Below, piece by piece: positions 7,922 to 15,360 of a DNA stretch of 37,185 bases (positions are counted from its first letter, which is position 1; each line of letters starts with the position of its first letter). Source of the stretch: a virus; IMG/VR virus record IMGVR_UViG_3300010211_000052, positions 1 to 37,185 of that record; one strand, 5' to 3'. Under the pieces are notes generated by a model, which saw only the letters and a list, made by a program, of their open reading frames with translations, did not search any database and was not told the origin of the DNA. A program made the position numbers and the translations under genes.

Positions 7922-8356
7922 TTTTCCCGGCGGGGCCGTCACGTTGCGAAGCGTTGCGTCCTGGCCCGCGTCGATCGTGTCCGCCCGGACCCCTTCCGCG
8001 TTTTCGATCAGCACGTCCCGACCGGCACGGATGGTCTCCACATCAATGGCATAGCGGGCCTGGGTCTCGGCGGGCAGGTTTTCAATGGCCTGTCGCAGGG
8101 TTTCGACCAGGGCTTTAAGGTCCCCATCCTGCGCGATTTCAGGCTTGGACAGGTCCTTCTTGATCGCGGCCGCATGGGTTGGCTCGGTCTGCGCATCATC
8201 CAACAGGACCAACGATTTCACGCCGTGTGTGCCCACTAGGCGCGCTTTGATGGCCTCAAATGCGGATCGTCCGGCCCCCTTGGCGAATTCCCCTGCGGCC
8301 CCTTCCGTGCTGACCTGTGCCGCCGCCGTCAGCAGGCTGTACAAAAGATCGATCAT
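7916..8356 (-). CDS. N-terminal segment of the accessory TPR protein
   Basis: 146 aa in its own frame, ATG at 8356, TAG at 7918-7916. The N-terminus is hydrophobic and helical (MIDLLYSLLTAAAQVS), followed by an Ala/Glu-rich helical domain and a C-terminal stretch of short beta-like repeats (IDVETIRAGRDVLIENAEGV, RADTIDAGQDATLRNVTAP). I recognise this architecture as the N-terminal region of large bacterial multi-domain proteins with downstream TPR or NTPase modules, but cannot name a family with certainty. The beta-like repeat style continues past the stop in the -1 frame (GRDTIITAQSRVVIDRAFF), so this is best read as the first half of a 446-aa protein joined at 7922-7928. It is probably expressed from the prophage in the lysogen. 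Confidence 0.75.
   Translation of the reverse strand: MIDLLYSLLTAAAQVSTEGAAGEFAKGAGRSAFEAIKARLVGTHGVKSLVLLDDAQTEPTHAAAIKKDLSKPEIAQDGDLKALVETLRQAIENLPAETQARYAIDVETIRAGRDVLIENAEGVRADTIDAGQDATLRNVTAPPGKR
7922..7928 (-). promoter_or_regulatory. Candidate slippery heptamer G GGA AAA joining the two frames
   Basis: Read on the minus strand, the zero frame is CCG GGA AAA CGG TAG. The heptamer G GGA AAA fits X XXY YYZ, and a -1 slip gives the next codon ACG at 7922-7920, entering the TPR frame two codons before the zero-frame stop. An authentic indel in the A run would look similar. Confidence 0.55.
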
Positions 8357-8557
8357 CGTGCGCCATCCCGCCGTGATTTCACCGGTTGAATGGTGCCACT
8401 GACCTCAGGTGAAAACAATCAATTGTGGGGATCGTGCGCCCGGATACGTTTTGATGCGCCTAGCCATTTTGTGGGGGCAATCATTGGCATCGATCAACGC
8501 TTGCGCGCGTACGCCGACCCCATTACACCCCGGCATTTTTTGGCGTTTGAACCACCC
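8357..8557. other. 201-bp gap between repressor and accessory gene
   Basis: There is no convincing ORF here. Both flanking genes run on the minus strand, so this is the leader of the accessory gene. It is less GC-rich than the flanks. I see no clear promoter and no terminator, so cotranscription with the repressor gene is possible. Confidence 0.5.
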
Positions 8558-9073
8558 TCAAGCCGGGCGTTTATCAGCCGTTGGGTTGGCGGAGGCGGCT
8601 CTTAATCGCCGTCGCAGGGCAATCTGGCGTTCGGCCAGGGCGTCCAGGCGATCGCCGGGATCCGGCGTTTCGTTGGTGATGGCGCTGTACCACTCGGCCG
8701 CCATCTCCCCCAGCGACCGATCGGGAATGGCTTGGCCCTGCGTTCTGTAGACAGCGCGAATGGTGTCCACGATTCGCCCCATGAGATCGCCGTCAAGGCT
8801 ACATGCCTGGACACCGTTCACCACACATTCTGCGCTGCCCGGAATTTGGTGCGACTGTTCCATAAGCATGCTGCCCTCTCCAGTGAGCAGCCAGTGGATA
8901 TTGACACCTCTTTTTGCAATCAGAACAAGAGCTGTGTCTTTTGGAAGGCGTCCAGAAAGTTCACATTTCTGCAGCGTGCTTTCACTCATGCCGATGGCAC
9001 GCGCCATACTTTTTTGCGTCTCTCCTAGGTGGTCACGTATTTTTTGGAGTCTCTCGCCGACATCACTCCCCAT
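8558..9073 (-). CDS. Phage repressor, HTH family (C/CI-type)
   Basis: 171 aa from the ATG at 9073, which has a purine-rich GGCGGAGG ribosome-binding site; longer starts up to 9136 lack one. The N-terminal helix-turn-helix (VGERLQKIRDHLGETQKSMA, then AIGMSESTLQKCELSGRLP) ends in the NIHWLLTGEG motif typical of Bac_phage_CI_repr-type regulators. No S24 peptidase-like catalytic Ser/Lys domain is apparent in the remaining 100 residues, so SOS autocleavage is not supported. It is transcribed divergently from the early operon, as expected for the lysogeny repressor. The C-terminal region (ALAERQIALRRRLRAA) is helical and could mediate dimerisation. Confidence 0.88.
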   Translation of the reverse strand: MGSDVGERLQKIRDHLGETQKSMARAIGMSESTLQKCELSGRLPKDTALVLIAKRGVNIHWLLTGEGSMLMEQSHQIPGSAECVVNGVQACSLDGDLMGRIVDTIRAVYRTQGQAIPDRSLGEMAAEWYSAITNETPDPGDRLDALAERQIALRRRLRAASANPTADKRPA

Positions 9074-9255
9074 ATCAGGCTGCCTCCGCCTCATTGAGCC
9101 GAAGCCGATAAATAATCTGACCGTTAAGGCCCCCAATATTTTTCCGCAAATTCAAACACCTAGAGTCGGAGACATCCTCAGGCGAAACATCAGTCGCGAT
9201 GACACGTAAAAAATGGCGTTGCGTATCACGCCATTTTCGGCGTATCGATTGAGCC
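9074..9255. promoter_or_regulatory. Divergent control region (genetic switch) between repressor and early operon
   Basis: This 182-bp AT-richer spacer separates the minus-strand repressor from the plus-strand Ner-like gene. It should hold the promoters for both and the operators of both regulators. Promoter hexamers cannot be assigned confidently. It contains the inverted repeat described at 9210-9237. Confidence 0.7.
9210..9237. promoter_or_regulatory. Inverted repeat, candidate operator
   Basis: Perfect 10-bp arms AAAATGGCGT (9210-9219) and ACGCCATTTT (9228-9237) flank an 8-base spacer, centred 32 bp before the Ner-like ATG. The symmetric, AT-flanked form suits a dimeric HTH regulator. It lacks the T-tract of a plus-strand terminator. 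GCGTATC also recurs directly at 9221-9227 and 9241-9247. Confidence 0.6.
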
Positions 9256-9681
9256 ATGGAACGTGCACCTGCAACCCAAGACATGCCGACCAACCCCGTC
9301 CATCGGCGGGATTGGATCAGCTACCAACTGCGGCTCCGGGGCCTGAGCTTCCGGGCCGTTGCCCGGCGCGAGGGCGTCTCGCACCAAGCGGTGTGCGCGG
9401 CCGCCCGGGGCAGCAGCAGCCGCCCCTTGCAAGAGGCCCTGGCCGCCGCCCTCGACCTGACGCCCCAGGGGCTGTTCCCCGAACTCTACGACGGGGACGG
9501 CAACCGCCTGGGCCGCACGCGCGCCCCTCAACGTAGCACGCCGCCGCCCGACGCAACACGGTCCCGTCCCGCCTTGCGCCTTCTCAGCCCCGTCGCTCCC
9601 CCGCATACGGTGACAAACCTTGCGAGCGACGGCACCCGGAATGACCCCGAGAGCATCCGCCATGCCACGCCAGCACGATGA
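9256..9681 (+). CDS. Ner/Nlp-like DNA-binding regulator
   Basis: 141 aa. Residues about 17-77 (HRRDWISYQLRLRGLSFRAV, then AVCAAARGSSS and LAAALDLTPQGLFPELY) match the Ner/Nlp winged-HTH family, in which an Asp-Trp start and a LGL-x-P-x-x-L-W-P type ending flank the HTH. In Mu, Ner represses early and repressor promoters, so a Cro-like role as first gene of the early operon is likely. The C-terminal half is Pro/Arg/Ser-rich and probably disordered. ATG 9256 has a weak ribosome-binding site; ATG 9283 is possible. The 3' end overlaps the next gene by 20 bp. Confidence 0.75.
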   Translation: MERAPATQDMPTNPVHRRDWISYQLRLRGLSFRAVARREGVSHQAVCAAARGSSSRPLQEALAAALDLTPQGLFPELYDGDGNRLGRTRAPQRSTPPPDATRSRPALRLLSPVAPPHTVTNLASDGTRNDPESIRHATPAR

Positions 9682-10183
9682 CATCACCTACAAGGCCATG
9701 AAGGCCGCCTTCCGCCGGTTGATCGCTCAAAACGGCGGATACTGCGCCGCCGCCGCCATCACTCGGGTCGGCAAAAGCCAGCTTCAGGAATACGCCAGCG
9801 TTCACCACATGGGCGTTTTCGCGCCCATCGACGTGGTGATCGACCTGGAGCGCGCCGCCGGAGATCCCACGGTCTCCCGGCAAATGATTCGCCTGTTGGC
9901 CGATGCCGACACCCCGGAACCGGACCACGAAGACGACGACCCGGACGACCTCGGGGCCGTGTTGTGGATGACCACACGCGGTCAGGTGACCTTGGGCGAC
10001 CTGGCCCACTGCGCCATGCAGGCCGCCGCCGACGGCGAACTCGACGATCGGGAACTCGACGACCTGATCCACAAGGCCGCCGCTCGCATGGACCTGGCCG
10101 CCTCCGACCACGACAGTCTTCTCCGCCTGCGCGACCGCCGCCAAGCCCGCCCACGCTCCCAGCCCCGGAGGGCGCGCGGATGA
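9662..10183 (+). CDS. CII/CP76-like phage regulatory protein
   Basis: 173 aa from ATG 9662; upstream ATGs at 9620 and 9641 are in frame but the conserved part begins at DDITYKAMKAAFRRLIAQNG. The segment AAAAITRVGKSQLQEYAS followed by FAPIDVVIDLERAAGDP resembles the phage CII/CP76 regulator family, which has an HTH with a Glu-Arg-Ala-x-Gly-Asp-Pro motif. An acidic linker (PEPDHEDDDPDDLG) leads to a helical C-terminal segment (AAADGELDDRELDDLIHKAA). In P2-like phages of proteobacteria this family follows the repressor or Cro genes and controls the lysis/lysogeny choice or early transcription. It overlaps the next gene by ATGA. Confidence 0.7.
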   Translation: MPRQHDDITYKAMKAAFRRLIAQNGGYCAAAAITRVGKSQLQEYASVHHMGVFAPIDVVIDLERAAGDPTVSRQMIRLLADADTPEPDHEDDDPDDLGAVLWMTTRGQVTLGDLAHCAMQAAADGELDDRELDDLIHKAAARMDLAASDHDSLLRLRDRRQARPRSQPRRARG

Positions 10184-10452
10184 CCCAGCCAAGGAACAGG
10201 GCCCCGAAGGGCAACGGCACCAAATGCCCGCACTGCGGCGCGCGGTGTTTCACCCTAAAAACCGACCAACTCTCCGTGTCCGTGCGCGAAATCACCTACT
10301 TGTGCACCAATGAGGCCTGCGGCCATCAGTTCGTGGCTCACCTCGCGGCGGTGCGCACCATCACCCCGTCGCGTCTTTCGGCGCCCGCCGCCCCCACCCA
10401 TCGCACCACCCCTCTCCCGCCGCCGGCCCCCGCCGACGCCGGCAGATCCTAG
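10180..10452 (+). CDS. ogr: Ogr/Delta-like zinc-finger transcription activator
   Basis: 90 aa. The core CPHCGARCFTLKTDQ, then EITYLCTNEACGHQFVAHLA, is the Ogr/Delta zinc-ribbon: CxxC near residue 17 and a second Cys pair C-x4-CGHQF. P2 Ogr binds upstream of late promoters and contacts RNA polymerase alpha to switch on the tail and capsid operons. The motif AAVRTITPS matches the Ogr segment after the finger. The C-terminal 30 residues are Pro/Thr-rich. ATG 10180 overlaps the previous stop and has a GGAGGG ribosome-binding site. In P2, ogr lies after gene D; here it is embedded in the early operon. Confidence 0.87.
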   Translation: MTQPRNRAPKGNGTKCPHCGARCFTLKTDQLSVSVREITYLCTNEACGHQFVAHLAAVRTITPSRLSAPAAPTHRTTPLPPPAPADAGRS

Positions 10453-10473
10453 GCGCCGGGAGGGGGGACCATC

Positions 10474-13104
10474 ATGCGCGACGACGTCGCCACCACCATC
10501 CGCGACCGCTTGATCCGCGACTACGGCATGAAGGCCCGCGGATCCTGGTTGCAGCGGGGCAAGTGCCCGCAGTGCGGCCAGCGGGAACTATACGCCAACG
10601 CCGCGGCCCCTTGGGCGGTGCGGTGCGGCCGCCTGAACAAATGCGGCTACGAGGACAGCACCCGGGACCTCTATCCCGACGCCTTCGAGAACCTGAACGA
10701 ACGCTATCCCGCCTCCAGCGAGAAACCCAACGAGACCGCCCACGCCTACATGGGCTTCGTCCGGGGCCTGCCCGACACCTGCAAGGGCTGGTACCGCCAG
10801 GGCCGCTTCTGGCACAAGGCCGGCGATCGGGCCACGGCCACCGTGTTGTTCGACCTGGCCCCCGACGTCTGGATGGAACGCCTCGTGGAACCGGTCCAGG
10901 TCCGCGAGGACGACGGCACCGTGACCGTCCGCAAGCAGCATTTCCACGGCACCCATAAGGGGCTTGCCTGGGCACCCCCTGGCGAGACCATGGGGGACGA
11001 GTTGTGGCTGGTCGAGGGCTGCATCGATGCCGCCTCCTTGGCCTGCGCCGGGCGCGCCGCCGCCGCCACCTTGTCGGCGGGCAACTATCCCGCAACCTTC
11101 CTGAAGCGGTTGACGGACGCGGGTCGCCGCCCGGTGCTGGTCTGGGCCTTGGACAACGACGCCGCCGGCAAGGGCTTCATGCGCCGCCATATCGCCCGTG
11201 CCCAAAAGGACGGCTGGGTGTGCCGCGCCGCCCTGGTCCCCCAGAGGGGGCGCAAAAAGCGCGACTGGAACGACCTCTGGCGATCCGGCGACCTGGGCGA
11301 GGATCACCGCGACGACGCCCTGGACCGTTGCCGCTACCACGGCGACCTGTTCCTGGCCCCCACGGCCAAGGACAAGGGCCTCCTGATCTGGAAGCGCAAG
11401 GGCTCCACCGCCTTCGGCCTGGATCACGACGGCCGCACCTGGTGGTGGGCCATCGACCCCGCCGCCTATGCCAAGGCCACCGCCCAGTTGCCGGCCGACG
11501 AAGCCGCCGAGGGCTGCGCCAAGGTCCAGGAAATCGCCAACTGCACCGTCTCCTTTCTGTACTTCCAGCAATCCAAGTTGACCGACGAAAGCTGGTACTA
11601 CACCCGCGTCGATCTGCCCGACGGCAAGCAGTTGAAGAACACCTTCCGGGGCAGCGACATCGCCTCGGCCAGCGAGTTCAAGAAGCGGCTGCTGTCCATC
11701 GCCCCGGGCGCCCTCTATTCGGGGGACAGCGCCCAACTGAACTGGATCGTCGGCCGCTACCTCAGCCGCATCCGCGTGGTGGAGACCGTCGAGTTCATCG
11801 GCTATTCCCGCGACCACGAAGCCTACATCTTCCCCGAGTTCGCGGTTCACAAGGGCAAGGTCTATGAGCTGAACGACGAGGATTTTTTCGAGATCGGCAA
11901 GCGGTCGGTCAAATCCCTGAACGCTTCCCTACCGATCCACCTGGGCAAGGCCACCGACTACCGGAAGGACTGGGTCGACCTGGTGTACCGGTCTTTCGGC
12001 CCCAAGGGGCTGATCGCCGCGTCGTTCTTCCTGGGGTCCCTGTTCGCCGAACAGATCCGCGCCCTGCACAAATCCTATCCGTTCCTGGAAATCGTCGGCG
12101 AGGCCGGCGCCGGCAAGTCCACCCTGATCGAGGCCCTGTGGAAGCTGCTCGGCCGCGCCGATTACGAGGGCTTCGACCCCAACAAGTCCACCCAGGCCGC
12201 GCGGTCGCGCATCTTCACCCAGGTGTCGAACCTGCCCGTCTCGCTGATCGAAAGCGACCGCGAGGACAGCGCCAAGCAGAAACAGTTCGATTGGGACGAA
12301 CTGAAGACCGCCTACAACGGCCGCGCCAGCCGCGCCCGGGGCGTCAAAAACAGCGGCAACGAGACCTACGAGCCGCCGTTCCGGGGCGCGGTGCTGATCT
12401 CCCAGAACGCGCCGGTCAACGCCTCCGACGCCATCATGCAGCGCATCGTTCATCTGATGTTCGATTGCTCCGGCCACACCGCCGACAGCAAGGCTGCCGC
12501 CGACGAACTGGCCGGCCTGCCCGTGGAAACCCTGTCGCATTGGCTGGTCATCGCCTGCCGGGCCGAGGCTCAGGTCATGGACACCTTGCGAACCCGGGCG
12601 CCCCTGCACGAGGCCGCCCTGTTGACGGATCCCGCGATCCGCTCCCACCGCATCGCCAAGAACCACGGCCAGATCATGGCCCTGGCCGAAGCCCTCGCGG
12701 CCCTAACCGAGATGCCGGGGACCTGGCTGCGGGACGTCCTCGACACCTTGCGCACCGGTGCCGCCCACCGTCAGGACGCTATCGCCAGCGACCATCCGGT
12801 GGTCGAGGAGTTCTGGGACCTGATCGACTACCTGGGCCTCGACCTGGTCAACCACGCCCGCGACGCCTCCCGGATGATCGCGGTCAACCTGAACCAGGTG
12901 ACCAAGATGGCCGGGCAGAACAGCCAGCCCCTGCCGCCCTCCGCCGATCTGAAACGCCACCTGAAGACCAGCCGCACCCGCAAGTTCCTGGGCATCAAGA
13001 CCGTGAACTCCGGTCTCCAGGGATGGGAGGGCCGCTCGGTCAAGTGCTGGTGCTTCGAGCCGCCACCCCAGCCGAAAGCCGCCCATGGGCAGGCCGACGA
13101 CTGA
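10474..13104 (+). CDS. Phage primase-helicase (zinc ribbon, TOPRIM, P-loop ATPase)
   Basis: 876 aa. The N-terminus carries a zinc ribbon (C31, C34, C51, C57). A TOPRIM-type primase domain follows, with LWLVEGCIDAASLA near residues 177-190 and VLVWALDNDAAGKG near 223-236, giving the Glu and the DxD pair expected to bind metal. The C-terminal half is an ATPase with Walker A GEAGAGKST at 542-550, an ESDRED segment downstream and an Arg-rich region (NGRASRARGVKN) that could supply the arginine finger. It probably initiates phage DNA replication, in place of a P2 gpA nickase, of which I see none. The ATG follows GGGAGGGGGG. It is the largest gene of the prophage visible. Confidence 0.85.
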   Translation: MRDDVATTIRDRLIRDYGMKARGSWLQRGKCPQCGQRELYANAAAPWAVRCGRLNKCGYEDSTRDLYPDAFENLNERYPASSEKPNETAHAYMGFVRGLPDTCKGWYRQGRFWHKAGDRATATVLFDLAPDVWMERLVEPVQVREDDGTVTVRKQHFHGTHKGLAWAPPGETMGDELWLVEGCIDAASLACAGRAAAATLSAGNYPATFLKRLTDAGRRPVLVWALDNDAAGKGFMRRHIARAQKDGWVCRAALVPQRGRKKRDWNDLWRSGDLGEDHRDDALDRCRYHGDLFLAPTAKDKGLLIWKRKGSTAFGLDHDGRTWWWAIDPAAYAKATAQLPADEAAEGCAKVQEIANCTVSFLYFQQSKLTDESWYYTRVDLPDGKQLKNTFRGSDIASASEFKKRLLSIAPGALYSGDSAQLNWIVGRYLSRIRVVETVEFIGYSRDHEAYIFPEFAVHKGKVYELNDEDFFEIGKRSVKSLNASLPIHLGKATDYRKDWVDLVYRSFGPKGLIAASFFLGSLFAEQIRALHKSYPFLEIVGEAGAGKSTLIEALWKLLGRADYEGFDPNKSTQAARSRIFTQVSNLPVSLIESDREDSAKQKQFDWDELKTAYNGRASRARGVKNSGNETYEPPFRGAVLISQNAPVNASDAIMQRIVHLMFDCSGHTADSKAAADELAGLPVETLSHWLVIACRAEAQVMDTLRTRAPLHEAALLTDPAIRSHRIAKNHGQIMALAEALAALTEMPGTWLRDVLDTLRTGAAHRQDAIASDHPVVEEFWDLIDYLGLDLVNHARDASRMIAVNLNQVTKMAGQNSQPLPPSADLKRHLKTSRTRKFLGIKTVNSGLQGWEGRSVKCWCFEPPPQPKAAHGQADD

Positions 13105-13121
13105 CAGAGGAGACCCGTCCC

Positions 13122-13553
13122 ATGCCGACACAGGATCCGACTGGGTTACGACCGCCCCGCGCCCTGGGGGCCCTGGGGGACGTCCGTTGTGACGACGTCG
13201 TGACCATCCATCGCATCGCCCGACAGGCCCGCGAAAAAGCCCGGCCGGAGATAGTCAAGGGCACCCTGGCCTGTTGGTGGGGCGTCTCGCCCACCCGGCA
13301 ACACTGGCTGGTCCGCGTGCCCGGCGCCGACGGCCATGTGGAGATGGCCTCCATCCTGGTCGAGGAAGACGACACCGGCCGCGTGGTCCTGGTCGGCGGG
13401 GATCGCTTGGGCCAGGGCATCGCCGCCGCCGAACGCATCGCCGCCGGCAAGGAGAGCCGCCGCCCGGTCGGCGAGGACCTGCTGTTGCTGGCCACCTGCG
13501 TCCTGGCCTTCGCCGGCAGCTTTCACGCCGACGCCCAGGCCGTCCCCGAATGA
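13122..13553 (+). CDS. Early phage protein of unknown function
   Basis: 143 aa. ATG 13122 follows an AGAGGAGA ribosome-binding site, 17 bp after the primase stop. The middle reads like a small beta-rich domain (LACWWGVSPTRQHWLVRVPG, EMASILVEEDDTGRVVLVGG). The C-terminus is an Ala/Leu-rich helix (EDLLLLATCVLAFAGSFHAD) that may be membrane-associated or buried. I do not recognise the family. It overlaps the next tiny gene by ATGA, and codon use matches its neighbours, so it is very likely a real member of the early operon. Confidence 0.7.
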   Translation: MPTQDPTGLRPPRALGALGDVRCDDVVTIHRIARQAREKARPEIVKGTLACWWGVSPTRQHWLVRVPGADGHVEMASILVEEDDTGRVVLVGGDRLGQGIAAAERIAAGKESRRPVGEDLLLLATCVLAFAGSFHADAQAVPE

Positions 13554-13645
13554 CGGTCCCCGACCGCTTCGCCGAGGCAGTCATCGCCCTGGCCGTGTTG
13601 GCCTGGCCCCTGACCGCCGCCCCCATCCTGGCCGCCATCTTCTGA
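13550..13645 (+). CDS. Small hydrophobic peptide (single membrane helix)
   Basis: 31 aa. The ATG at 13550 overlaps the preceding stop (ATGA) and the TGA ends 10 bp before the GapR-like gene. After a short MTVPDRFAEA head the sequence is hydrophobic (VIALAVLAWPLTAAPILAA), a single predicted membrane segment. Tight packing supports a real translated micro-gene. Function is unknown. Confidence 0.5.
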   Translation: MTVPDRFAEAVIALAVLAWPLTAAPILAAIF

Positions 13646-13655
13646 GGAAAGACGC

Positions 13656-13940
13656 ATGTCCGAGATCATTCCATCCGACACCAACGCCGCCCCCACCAAT
13701 ACCGACGTGGGCGGGATCGCCGCCGATCACCTGCGCTCCTTCATCGAACGCATCGAACGCCTGGAAGAGGAAAAATCCAACATCGCCGGCGATATTTCCG
13801 ACGTCTACGCCGAGGCCAAATCCACCGGCTTCGACGTCAAGGTGATGCGCCAGCTTGTCCGGATGCGCCGCATGGATCGCGACGACCTGGCCGAACAGGA
13901 CGAACTGCTCGACCTCTACCGCCGTGCGGTGAACGTCTGA
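13656..13940 (+). CDS. GapR-like (DUF2312) nucleoid-associated protein
   Basis: 94 aa. Residues 18-94 (VGGIAADHLRSFIERIERLE, AGDISDVYAEAKSTGFDV, KVMRQLVRMRRMD, ending LLDLYRRAV) are a clear DUF2312/GapR match. In Caulobacter GapR is a clamp-like DNA-binding protein favouring AT-rich, overtwisted DNA during replication and transcription. The chromosomal alphaproteobacterial gene is widespread, and phage copies also exist. The DVYAEAK and GFD-x-K signature residues are intact. Here it sits between replication and regulatory genes, so it may assist phage replication or alter host nucleoid structure (inference). An AGGAAAG ribosome-binding site precedes the ATG. Confidence 0.93.
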   Translation: MSEIIPSDTNAAPTNTDVGGIAADHLRSFIERIERLEEEKSNIAGDISDVYAEAKSTGFDVKVMRQLVRMRRMDRDDLAEQDELLDLYRRAVNV

Positions 13941-13954
13941 CGGAGGGGCGGGCC

Positions 13955-14272
13955 ATGAGTCACCAGGGCACCCACGCCGCCACCGTGGCCCGCACCCTGG
14001 CACAGCACCGGGCCGGGCACGTCTTCACCGCGCGCCTCGGGGCCTACATCGCTGGTGCCGACGCGGCCGAGGCCGGAATCGAGGTCTGCCCGTTCGACAC
14101 CGACACCTTGCCCGACTTGGCGCAGCAATGGGTCCGAGGCCGGGCGCACACCACCACCTTCCGCGCCGGACGCCAAAGACCGGCCGGACACATCGACCGC
14201 TTGTCGGCCCGGGCCAGACGCCCCGTCACCACCCACGCCTCCGCCACGCATCCGAAAGACGACACCCCATGA
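13955..14272 (+). CDS. Small protein, possibly Rmf/CrpP-like
   Basis: 105 aa. The segment LGAYIAGADAAEAGIEVCPF followed by LAQQWVRGRAH follows the pattern of ribosome modulation factor-like proteins: a G-x-x-AG repeat, CP+, then a W-x-x-G block. The match is short and no other evidence supports it. The C-terminal 40 residues are Arg/Thr-rich and probably disordered. The start ATG 13955 follows GGAGGGGCGGG. It overlaps the next gene by 4 bp (ATGA). If Rmf-like it could bind ribosomes or act as a small regulator; otherwise it is unknown. Confidence 0.55.
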   Translation: MSHQGTHAATVARTLAQHRAGHVFTARLGAYIAGADAAEAGIEVCPFDTDTLPDLAQQWVRGRAHTTTFRAGRQRPAGHIDRLSARARRPVTTHASATHPKDDTP

Positions 14273-15042
14273 CCGATTTCATGACCGATCCCGAACCGAC
14301 GCCCCCCAAACCGGCAGCCCCCGTCGCAATCGACCATCTTCACCCCGTCGCCTATCGGGGCGTACCCGTCCTGACCACCGAGGGTCTGGCCACCGCCTAT
14401 GGGACGGCGCCGGAAAACATCTGGCGAAACCACGCGTCCAACGCGGATCGCTTCGTCGAAGGCAAACACCTGTTCAAGGTCACCGGCTCGGACCTCGCGG
14501 ATTTGCGCCTGAGCCAAACTCAGGCACAAATTTCCGCGAAGACCCGCGCCCTCGTCCTGTGGACCGAACGCGGCGCCGCCCGCCACGCCAAGATGTTGCA
14601 GACCGACACCGCCTGGGACGTGTTCGAGGCCCTGGAAGACGCCTACTTCCGGCGCCGGCCGGACGACACGCCGGCATCCCCGGCCACACACCGGTTCATC
14701 GCCAGCGGCGACATGGCCCATCCGATCAAGGACCCGCCCAGCGTTCGCTTTCGCGAGGAGGTCGCGCGCCTCGGCTACGACGGCCCCAAGGCGTTCGCGA
14801 AACAGGTCGGATGGAGCGGATCGAAGCTCCACCACTTCGAACACCTCAACATGGTGCCGAAAAAGGTCCCTGACATGCACCTGCTAATCGGTCTGGGCTT
14901 CGACCTCCGCTACCTGATCTACGGCGAGCGCACCGTGTCCCGCGCCGAACTCGACCTCATCGCCGCCTACCGGGCCGGCGACACCACCGGCATCCACAGC
15001 CTTGTTGCCGCCCGCCCGCCCAGACTCACCGACGAGACCTGA
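14269..15042 (+). CDS. ORF6N-domain phage regulator
   Basis: 257 aa. Residues about 24-128 are a clear ORF6N domain: YRGVPVLTTEGLATAYGT, NIWRNHASNADRFVEGKHLF and VLWTERGAARHAKMLQTDTA, ending in FEALEDAYFRR. This DNA-binding module is typical of phage antirepressor-like proteins. The second part (VRFREEVARLGYDGPKAFAK, then MHLLIGLGFDLRYLIYGERT) looks like a degenerate repressor-type HTH with the usual YLLTGER-like ending. So this may combine an antirepressor and an HTH module. The start overlaps the preceding stop (ATGA). A role in controlling late or lysogenic functions is inferred from the family. Confidence 0.82.
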   Translation: MTDFMTDPEPTPPKPAAPVAIDHLHPVAYRGVPVLTTEGLATAYGTAPENIWRNHASNADRFVEGKHLFKVTGSDLADLRLSQTQAQISAKTRALVLWTERGAARHAKMLQTDTAWDVFEALEDAYFRRRPDDTPASPATHRFIASGDMAHPIKDPPSVRFREEVARLGYDGPKAFAKQVGWSGSKLHHFEHLNMVPKKVPDMHLLIGLGFDLRYLIYGERTVSRAELDLIAAYRAGDTTGIHSLVAARPPRLTDET

Positions 15043-15087
15043 TCATGCTCCGGGCGATGACAGGACCGGGGGCGGGGGAGGGCGGTC

Positions 15088-15360
15088 ATGCGGGATGACA
15101 GCCACCTTCCGGGCTGGCCGAGGGCCTTGCGCCTGGAACTGGCGGCTGCCTACGTGAGCCTGTCGCCGGCGTCGTTCCTGGCGGCCGTCAAAAGAAAGGA
15201 TGTGCCGCAACCCATCGCCTTGAGCGCCGGCCGCAAGGCATGGCTGATTGAAGACCTGGATGCATGGCTTGACGCGAAAGCCGGGCGGGCGCGCAATGAT
15301 GGGTCGCCACAGGCCTGGATGGACGCGATCAATGGCACAGGTGGACCTTCCGTACCTTGA
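15088..15360 (+). CDS. xis: Excisionase / AlpA-like HTH protein
   Basis: 90 aa. The core LPGWPRALRLELAAAYVSLS, then WLIEDLDAWLDAKAG, matches small MerR/AlpA-type excisionases that lie immediately upstream of integrases in alphaproteobacterial prophages. They bend DNA at attachment sites to steer the integrase toward excision. The ATG follows GGGGGAGGG. It overlaps the integrase start by 29 bp in another frame, so the two are probably translationally coupled. Identification depends on the domain pattern plus position. Confidence 0.8.
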   Translation: MRDDSHLPGWPRALRLELAAAYVSLSPASFLAAVKRKDVPQPIALSAGRKAWLIEDLDAWLDAKAGRARNDGSPQAWMDAINGTGGPSVP

